Shown here piece by piece: positions 58,925-64,000 of a stretch of DNA of 64,000 nucleotides. A program made the position numbers and the translations under genes. Numbering within the stretch: position 1 is the first letter of the stretch; every line of letters starts with the position of its first letter. Location of the stretch: positions 1-64,000 of the forward strand of contig NZ_VYKJ01000020.1 of the NCBI RefSeq assembly GCF_008710095.1, in the 5' to 3' direction. Source of the DNA: Affinibrenneria salicis (lineage in GTDB: Bacteria > Pseudomonadota > Gammaproteobacteria > Enterobacterales > Enterobacteriaceae). The notes beneath the pieces were generated by a model. It saw only the letters and a list, made by a program, of their open reading frames with translations, was not told the origin of the DNA and searched no databases.

Positions 58925-59677
58925 ATGGAGTATTCGCTCGCGCTTATTTTGCTCTTTTTCGTGGTCGCCATTATTGCCGGCTGGGTGGACGCCATCGCCG
59001 GCGGCGGCGGACTGGTGACCATTCCCGTTATGCTTGCCGCGGGCGTTCCACCGGCGGCGGCCATCGCCACCAATAAACTGGGCGGGGTGGCCGGCACTTT
59101 TTCCGCCAGCTGGCATTTTATTCGTACGGGACAAATTGATTTCAGAACGTCAGCCATTATGATTCCGACGACTTTTCTCGGCGCACTGCTGGGCGGATAT
59201 TTATTGAACCGTATTAATAGCGAATTTCTGACTTTTATTATCCCGGTATTGCTCATCGGCTTCGCGCTCTATTTCCTGTTCTCGCCCGGAATTGGCGAAC
59301 TGGATAAAAAAACGATAATTCCCGTCAGCCTGTTCGCCGGGTTGCCGGCGCCGTTAATCGGTTTTTATGACGGATTCTTTGGTCCGGGCACCGGTACCTT
59401 TTTCTGCCTGGCGCTGGTGCTGCTGCTGGGGTACAACCTGGTAAAATCGACCGCCAATGCCAAACTGCTGAATTTCTCCAGCAACCTGGCCGCGCTGATT
59501 TATTTTATCAGCAGCGGTTCGATACTCTGGCAGGTGGGCATCGCGATGCTGCTGGGTCAGTTCATTGGCGGCTACCTCGGCGCCAGGATGATCGTTAAAA
59601 ACGGGAAAAAGCTGATTAAAATCATTATGACCATCATGGCGTTCGCCATTTCGGCAAAGATTATGCTGGCCAGATAA
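58925..59677 (+). CDS. TSUP-family membrane transporter, YfcA-like
   Basis: A 250-residue membrane protein with about eight hydrophobic segments. The duplicated TSUP motifs are clear: GWVDAIAGGGGLVTIPVML with ATNKLGGVAGTFSA in the first half, and GFYDGFFGPGTGTFFCLAL with KLLNFSSNLAALIYF in the second. The family moves sulfite, taurine-derived or other sulfonate anions; E. coli YfcA has no firm substrate. It stands alone between the MocR pseudogene and the second tRNA-Gly. Confidence 0.88.
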   Translation: MEYSLALILLFFVVAIIAGWVDAIAGGGGLVTIPVMLAAGVPPAAAIATNKLGGVAGTFSASWHFIRTGQIDFRTSAIMIPTTFLGALLGGYLLNRINSEFLTFIIPVLLIGFALYFLFSPGIGELDKKTIIPVSLFAGLPAPLIGFYDGFFGPGTGTFFCLALVLLLGYNLVKSTANAKLLNFSSNLAALIYFISSGSILWQVGIAMLLGQFIGGYLGARMIVKNGKKLIKIIMTIMAFAISAKIMLAR

Positions 59678-59966
59678 CGCCGCGTCGGCCGGTTCGGTTC
59701 AGGGATCGGGCGGCGATTCTTCTGCCGCGCGTGCGGTCTGGCCGGAAAGACCCGCTTTTCGTTCTTTTTTTCATCGTTCGTCTGGCGGCATAATTTTCTG
59801 GCGAAAAGCGCTTGCCAGCGCCGATCGATTGGTTCATAATGCAGCCCGTTAAATCGAGTTGGCGAAAAATGACGATATAATTCATCAGGTTAACCAGATT
59901 TAGCGGTGGCTGTTATGCTTTCGTTTTATTGACGCGCTAAGCCGGAATAGTCCACATCAGCAATAT

Positions 59967-60042
<76 letters not shown>

Positions 60043-60191
60043 ATTTCTTTTCTATAGATGTCCACCAACGTCTGTAGCTCTCTGATTCAACAGGGTAATC
60101 GCTCTGTTGAGCATCCAGTAAAATCCACTGGAAACCACCGTCAGCCACGCCGAAGTAGTACACAAATTAGTACATGAAAATCGGGTGCGTT
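60043..60191 (+). repeat. tRNA-flanking direct repeat, copy 2 (integrase leader / attachment site)
   Basis: The counterpart of 34529-34677, same length and about 91% identical. It lies between the tRNA 3' end and the integrase gene and probably contains the attachment site and part of the integrase promoter. Together with the tRNA it makes a direct repeat of about 225 bp flanking a 25.5-kb segment. Confidence 0.8.
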
Positions 60192-60267
60192 GTGGGTGCG
60201 GATTGTTTGCTGAGTCGCTTCCCAGTGCGCGGTACACCTCTCTTCAGCACTGAAGGAGGCAACCCCT

Positions 60268-61602
60268 ATGGCGTTAACCGATGCCGTCGCCCGGCAGGCC
60301 CGCATCACCGGCAAAGCCTATACCCTGAACGACACCGGCGGGCTGTCGCTGTTCGTGACCGCCAACGGCGCGAAGAAATGGCACTTCCGCTTTTCGTTGC
60401 AGGGTAAACAGCAGCGAATCTCGCTCGGTTCTTACCCCGCCTTCTCCCTGAAACAGGCGCGCCAGCAGCGCGACGAACTGCGTGCGCAGTTGGCTGCGGG
60501 TAACGACCCGCGTAGCTACCGGCAGCAGTGCAACGCTGCGGAGCAAAATACCTTTGATGCGGTGTTCCGCCAGTGGCGAGACTTCAAGGCGCTGAGTCTG
60601 GAAACCGGACGACAAAGCACGCTGTCGCAGATCGATCGCATTTTCGCTAAAGACGTGCTGCCGTCGCTGGGTGGTCTGCCGATTTTCGATGTAGAGCCGT
60701 CGCATATTTTGGAAGTTCTGCGCCGGATTGAGCGGCGGAGGGCATTTACCACCGCTGAGAAAGTAAGAACGTGGCTGAACCAACTGTTTCGCTATGCCAA
60801 AGTGGAAAAAGGCGTGCGCTACAATCCGGCCAGCGATCTGGATATTGTAGCCGCGCCCCGACCGCCTGTGACGCACAATCCCTTTTTGCGCATGGATGAG
60901 TTACCGTCGTTTTTGCGCAAGCTGCGCGACTACAACGGGCAGGAGACAACCCAACAGGGCTTACGCCTGCTGTTGTTGACCGGCGTGCGTACCGGCGAGT
61001 TGCGCCTTGCTGAACCTGACCAGTTCGATCTTAAGCGTGGGCTGTGGATTATTCCACCCGCATCGGTCAAACAGTTGCAGGTCAGAATGCGCCGGGAAGG
61101 TAACAGCGTCCCGGCTTATGTGGTGCCGCTGCCGCGACAGGCCATCGACATCGTGAAAGCATTTTTAACGTTGCAGAAGCGACGACCGGCGCAACGCTAC
61201 CTGCTTCCCAATTGCAACAATCTGCAAAAGCGCATCAGCGAAAATACGCTTAACAGCGCGCTGAAACGTATGGGTTATGCAGACCGACTAACCGGTCACG
61301 GCATCCGGGCGACGATCTCGACGGCGCTTAACGAACTCGGCTACCCGAAAGAGTGGATCGAAGTGCAATTATCCCATGCCGATCCTAATAAGATCCGCGC
61401 CGCTTATAACCATGCGGTTTACGTTGATCAGCGGCGGATGATGATGCAGGAATGGGCCGACAGGTTGGATCGGTGGGAGGCCGGGGAAGCCGTGATGAAA
61501 ACCGCTGCGCCGCGAGGTGTCGGTGCGATCGGTATCGCGGCAAGCAGCTGGATGCAGCCTGTGGAAGGCGCGCCGTTGTTACGTGAAATTATTTTGCGCT
61601 AA
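60268..61602 (+). CDS. P4-type tyrosine-recombinase integrase
   Basis: A 444-residue integrase. The N-terminal arm-binding domain (TGKAYTLNDTGGLSLFVTANGAKKW; ISLGSYPAFSLKQAR) is typical of the P4 family. Catalytic residues are visible: Arg241 in LTGVRTGEL, His344/Arg347 in GHGIRATIS, His370 in LSHADPNKIR and the nucleophile Tyr380 in RAAYNHAVY. The gene has a very strong ribosome-binding site (AAGGAGG) and lies 225 bp after tRNA-Gly, its probable target. Its 3' end overlaps the convergent XRE gene by 14 bp. Confidence 0.95.
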   Translation: MALTDAVARQARITGKAYTLNDTGGLSLFVTANGAKKWHFRFSLQGKQQRISLGSYPAFSLKQARQQRDELRAQLAAGNDPRSYRQQCNAAEQNTFDAVFRQWRDFKALSLETGRQSTLSQIDRIFAKDVLPSLGGLPIFDVEPSHILEVLRRIERRRAFTTAEKVRTWLNQLFRYAKVEKGVRYNPASDLDIVAAPRPPVTHNPFLRMDELPSFLRKLRDYNGQETTQQGLRLLLLTGVRTGELRLAEPDQFDLKRGLWIIPPASVKQLQVRMRREGNSVPAYVVPLPRQAIDIVKAFLTLQKRRPAQRYLLPNCNNLQKRISENTLNSALKRMGYADRLTGHGIRATISTALNELGYPKEWIEVQLSHADPNKIRAAYNHAVYVDQRRMMMQEWADRLDRWEAGEAVMKTAAPRGVGAIGIAASSWMQPVEGAPLLREIILR

Positions 61603-61843
61603 GCGGCTTATGTTTCGCCGGGATCTTGCCAATGATGCTGATGGGATCGATCGAGAGCAAACGGGCAAGGTGGACAAATTCGACGATGTCTAACCGGCGC
61701 TCTCCGTTTTCGACCTTGGCGATAAACGACTGAGGGCGATCCAGCGCCTGAGCCAGACTTTCCTGCGTGACCCCTCTCGCTATACGCGCCTCGCGCAGCG
61801 CCTTAATAACGCGCTGATATTCATCGGAGTAAATGGAAGCCAT
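61589..61843 (-). CDS. XRE-family helix-turn-helix repressor, paralogue 1
   Basis: An 84-residue single-domain regulator. The helix-turn-helix is ARGVTQESLAQALDRPQSFI followed by AKVENGERRLDIVEF. It is about 70% identical (52 of 74 aligned residues) to the gene at 61930, with a 21-residue identical block spanning the recognition helix, so both should read the same DNA site. An operator-like TATCCCAAAATAGGAT lies just upstream (61894-61913). It overlaps the integrase end by 14 bp. Confidence 0.9.
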   Translation of the reverse strand: MASIYSDEYQRVIKALREARIARGVTQESLAQALDRPQSFIAKVENGERRLDIVEFVHLARLLSIDPISIIGKIPAKHKPLSAK

Positions 61844-61893
61844 CTGATCAATTCCGTTAGAAAGACCGGATTGACTATCAATGACGGATTGAT

Positions 61894-61913
61894 TTATCCC
61901 AAAATAGGATTAA
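61894..61913. promoter_or_regulatory. operator-like palindrome 1 of the twin repressors
   Basis: TTATCCCAAAATAGGATTAA has arms TTATCC / GGATTA around CAAAATA. It lies between the two XRE genes, upstream of paralogue 1. The same TATCCCAAAA core occurs at 62206 and 62240. Confidence 0.65.
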
Positions 61914-61929
61914 CAGCATCGGCGGTTGG

Positions 61930-62187
61930 TTAGGGCTTATATCTACTTAACTGTTTTTTATTAATTATTTTCTCTAAAACTGTGGCGATATCAATGGATA
62001 GCAGGTGTGCGATACAGGCAAATTCCACAATATCCAGCCGGCGTTCACCATTTTCGACTTTGGCGATAAACGACTGTGGTCGGCCTAATGATTCGGCCAG
62101 ACTTTGCTGGCTGATGCCTTTCCTGATTCTGGCTGCCCGAAGCGTTTTTATAACGCTTTGATATTCTTCTGAATAAATTGACGCCAT
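61930..62187 (-). CDS. XRE-family helix-turn-helix repressor, paralogue 2
   Basis: An 85-residue paralogue of the 61589 gene with the same start (MASIYS) and helix-turn-helix region (RKGISQQSLAESLGRPQSFI). The C-terminal tail (KIINKKQLSRYKP) is more basic. It is divergent from the Nlp-like gene across 104 bp that carries two further operator-like palindromes. This is the layout of a phage-type switch between divergent regulators. DNA here has lower GC than the integrase gene. Confidence 0.9.
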   Translation of the reverse strand: MASIYSEEYQSVIKTLRAARIRKGISQQSLAESLGRPQSFIAKVENGERRLDIVEFACIAHLLSIDIATVLEKIINKKQLSRYKP

Positions 62188-62199
62188 TTCGTTAACCTT

Positions 62200-62265
62200 G
62201 ACTGATATCCCAAAATCGAATATCAGTCATTTCATTAATTATCCCAAAACAGGATAATTAATGAA
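62200..62265. promoter_or_regulatory. operator region between XRE paralogue 2 and the Nlp-like gene
   Basis: Two adjacent inverted repeats: GACTGATAT / ATATCAGTC (62200-62208 and 62220-62228) enclosing CCCAAAATCGA, and TTCATTAATTATCC / GGATAATTAATGAA (62231-62244 and 62252-62265) enclosing CAAAACA. Both contain TATCCCAAAA, as does the site at 61894, so one repressor type probably binds all three. Confidence 0.7.
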
Positions 62266-62291
62266 ATTCGTTATGAAGAGGAGTTAGAGAA

Positions 62292-62537
62292 ATGAATAAA
62301 AATGACTGGCATCCAGCTGATATCATTGCATCTTTGAGAAAGAAGGGAACAACGCTGGCTGCGGTTTCCAGAGAGGCGGGACTGGCCTCGTCCACGCTGG
62401 CGAATGCGTTGACGCGACACTGGCCGAAGGGGGAGCGCTTAATTGCGGATGCACTGAAAAAACAGCCGGAAGAGATCTGGCCTTCACGTTATCAGGATAT
62501 CGGGCGTGAGCAGGGCGGAGAAGGGGAGAGGGATTGA
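62292..62537 (+). CDS. Nlp/Ner-type DNA-binding protein
   Basis: An 81-residue protein. WHPADIIASLRKKGTTLAAVSREAGLASSTLANAL is the Ner-like helix-turn-helix (lambda-repressor-like fold) known from phage Mu Ner and the chromosomal SfsB/Nlp proteins, followed by PKGERLIADALKKQPEEIWPSRY. It has a strong ribosome-binding site (AGAGGAG). Being divergent from an XRE repressor, it probably acts as its counterpart in the element's regulatory switch. Confidence 0.9.
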   Translation: MNKNDWHPADIIASLRKKGTTLAAVSREAGLASSTLANALTRHWPKGERLIADALKKQPEEIWPSRYQDIGREQGGEGERD

Positions 62538-62593
62538 AAACCCACCCGGTGAAAATTTACAAAATTTTTTTCATACTGTCAGTGGATTTAGAC

Positions 62594-62636
62594 GCTCCTT
62601 ACTGGATTTCTATGGAATAGAAATCCAGTAAGGAGC
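62594..62636. repeat. 43-bp perfect hairpin, 20-bp stem
   Basis: GCTCCTTACTGGATTTCTAT and its exact complement, separated by GGA. It lies 57 bp after the Nlp-like stop without a T run. It could end that transcript, be a processing site, or be the first of the stem-loops that follow. Confidence 0.85.
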
Positions 62637-62637
62637 C

Positions 62638-63333
62638 AACAAGCGCAGCGCGTTAGCCGCTTGATATACGGATTTTGGCGCAGTAGATTGTCAGTGTCAC
62701 ACCGCTGCTGCACGCAGCACGCCACGTTGCCACGACCTTCAAGACAACGCGCAGGACCAACCTGTGTGGTCGACACCAACCCGCCCCGCTACCACTTTGC
62801 GGGTGATCGCTGCGGCGATGGTAGCTCACTTATCCCAACGCCTTAGGGCTGCATCCTGTTTATTCTTAGTGAAGCAACTGCTTTTTGCATACGCACTGAT
62901 GCGTACAACAACCTTTATTGCTGGCGCAACCGTCTGCGGTCTTTTGCTGCCTCAGCGAATGCATCCATGAGGCAGCGGCGTCACTTCATACGGCGCAAAG
63001 CCGTTGCAAGTGACGCCGCGAACAATCTCTGCGCCAGCCCTTACACCACAGCGCTTTCCGGCGCGACCTGTCATCTGACGCACATTTTCTGCGTCAATTC
63101 TCATCAATCCACTTATCAGAGGAGGACTGAACCGATACCTGAGGCAGGCTTTCAGCCTGAGGGGATTACCCTGCTGATGCAGGCGGCTGCACCGAGTGCA
63201 TAACCGATATCCCCGTCATACCTCAACCGCTGCCGCTCCGGCGCGCAGGTATTGTTCAGTGCGGCACGGTAAATCCGTGTCGTAAATCGCCGTGCGCCGG
63301 AGAACAGAGGTTATTGAGGATGGGGGATAGCAT
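62638..63333 (+). other. stem-loop array upstream of the second integrase-like gene
   Basis: About 700 bp without a convincing gene but with many separate inverted repeats: 62706-62719, GCTACCA / TGGTAGC (62788-62825), TACGCA / TGCGTA (62890-62905), GCTGCCTCA / TGAGGCAGC (62946-62976), GCGGCGTCACTT / AAGTGACGCCGC (62975-63019, with ACGGC / GCCGT inside), TGACGCA / TGCGTCA (63076-63096) and CAGGCT / AGCCTG (63145-63159). This suggests a structured RNA or a single-strand DNA signal. A 78-codon frame at 62967-63203 is possible but has no ribosome-binding site. Confidence 0.6.
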
Positions 63334-64000
63334 ATGTCACGCTTAAGCCGGGAGATGCAAACGTTGGCCCGACAGGCTGGCGGCAGCCATAAGACGGTAC
63401 ATGACCGACTAAAGATTGCAGAGCGGCTTGCCAGTCATCTGCTGTCTTTGAATATTCAGATACGCACGGTGCAGCATCTGAAAGCGAAACATATCGAATG
63501 CTATATCGCCGGGCGGTTAGAACAGGGAATTACACTGCGCACGCTGCATAACGAGATGGCCGCAGTGCGAGTGATGCTGCGGACTGCCGGGCGGAACAAG
63601 CTGGCGGATGCGGAGCGATTGAGCAACAAGGCGTTAGGGCTGAGCGGTGCCAGCCGGAACGGTACGCGGCAGGCGATCACGCCGGAGCGTTATCAGGCGG
63701 CGCTGAAAGCCCTGCAACAGAAAGACACCGGACTCGCGCTGACGCTGCAACTGGCACGAATGATGGGCCTACGTTCGCAGGAAGCGGTGCAATGTTCGCA
63801 GTCGCTCCAGACATGGGCCACCGCGCTGGATCGAGGCGACGAGCAATTGATGGTTGTATTCGGCACCAAAGGCGGACGGCCCCGGCAAACGCGAGTTCTG
63901 GATCGGGAAGCGTTAATACAAACAGTAAATCAGGCGCTGGCAGTTGCCGATACTCGCAACGGCCGGTTGATTGATAAACCGGATCTGAAAAGCGCCATCA
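63334..64000 (+). CDS. integrase-like protein (phage integrase superfamily), truncated by window edge
   Basis: The frame is open from ATG 63334 to the last base, 222 codons. The N-terminal part (MSRLSREMQTLARQAGGSHKT, then HDRLKIAERLASHLL) resembles the SAM-like core-binding domain of element-encoded tyrosine recombinases. Next come AITPERYQAALKAL and MMGLRSQEAVQCS, where Arg would be the first catalytic residue. The remaining catalytic residues lie outside the window. It is a second recombinase-type gene in the same element, of a different subfamily from the P4-type integrase. Confidence 0.75.
   Translation, partial: MSRLSREMQTLARQAGGSHKTVHDRLKIAERLASHLLSLNIQIRTVQHLKAKHIECYIAGRLEQGITLRTLHNEMAAVRVMLRTAGRNKLADAERLSNKALGLSGASRNGTRQAITPERYQAALKALQQKDTGLALTLQLARMMGLRSQEAVQCSQSLQTWATALDRGDEQLMVVFGTKGGRPRQTRVLDREALIQTVNQALAVADTRNGRLIDKPDLKSAI

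Noticed and set aside
62764..63203. Two overlapping short frames (68 and 78 codons) within the stem-loop array
   Set aside because: No ribosome-binding sites and no recognised family; the inverted repeats are the stronger signal, though the second frame cannot be excluded.

Overview
The window is chromosomal DNA of an enterobacterium (Enterobacterales). The core genes are close to their E. coli counterparts in length and sequence, and blocks of E. coli gene order are kept: metA-aceB-aceA-aceK with convergent iclR; yjbB; lysC/pgi; and yjeI-epmB/efp-ecn-frdDCBA/epmA-mscM-psd-rsgA/orn-tRNA-Gly. A plant- or insect-associated genus such as those in Pectobacteriaceae is a guess from the mix of accessory genes; the window does not settle it.

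Layout. 1-1.1 kb is a decayed zone with the tail of an amino-acid ABC permease and three 109-bp tandem repeats. 1.1-8 kb holds metA (MetJ boxes) and the glyoxylate operon with an IclR operator. 8-11.5 kb is a Fur-box/AraC/ferrioxamine-type receptor cassette, located where E. coli has metH. 11.9-18.4 kb carries a Na/Pi cotransporter homologue, a PanS-like carrier, lysC with a lysine riboswitch, and pgi. 18.4-20.4 kb has an IS200-like element and an orphan wzi. 20.9-34.5 kb is a conserved block for EF-P and its modification enzymes, an entericidin, fumarate reductase, MscM, Psd, RsgA, oligoribonuclease and tRNA-Gly(GCC).

From 34.5 kb to the right edge the content is accessory. An identical second tRNA-Gly lies at 59.97 kb, and each copy is followed by the same 149-bp segment (about 91% identical, no gaps). 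The 25 kb between them holds a frameshifted Fic gene, a D-arabinitol catabolic operon (SorC-type regulator, arabinitol dehydrogenase, xylulokinase and a CUT2-type sugar ABC transporter), a seven-gene chaperone-usher fimbrial operon with a Crp-like regulator upstream, ohr, an EamA/LysR pair, a degraded MocR-type regulator and a TSUP transporter. To the right of the second tRNA is a P4-type integrase, two paralogous XRE repressors, a Ner/Nlp-like DNA-binding protein, repeated operator-like palindromes, a roughly 570-bp array of stem-loops, and a second integrase-like gene cut by the window edge. This looks like the left end of an integrative element that continues outside.

The most unusual items are the stem-loop array beside the twin-repressor module, the 24-unit three-phase hexanucleotide repeat and paired TGAGC-N4-GCTCA palindromes before the arabinitol operon, and a dispersed hairpin family whose stems differ by compensating substitutions. 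All function calls come from reading the sequence and recalled family knowledge; no database search was run.
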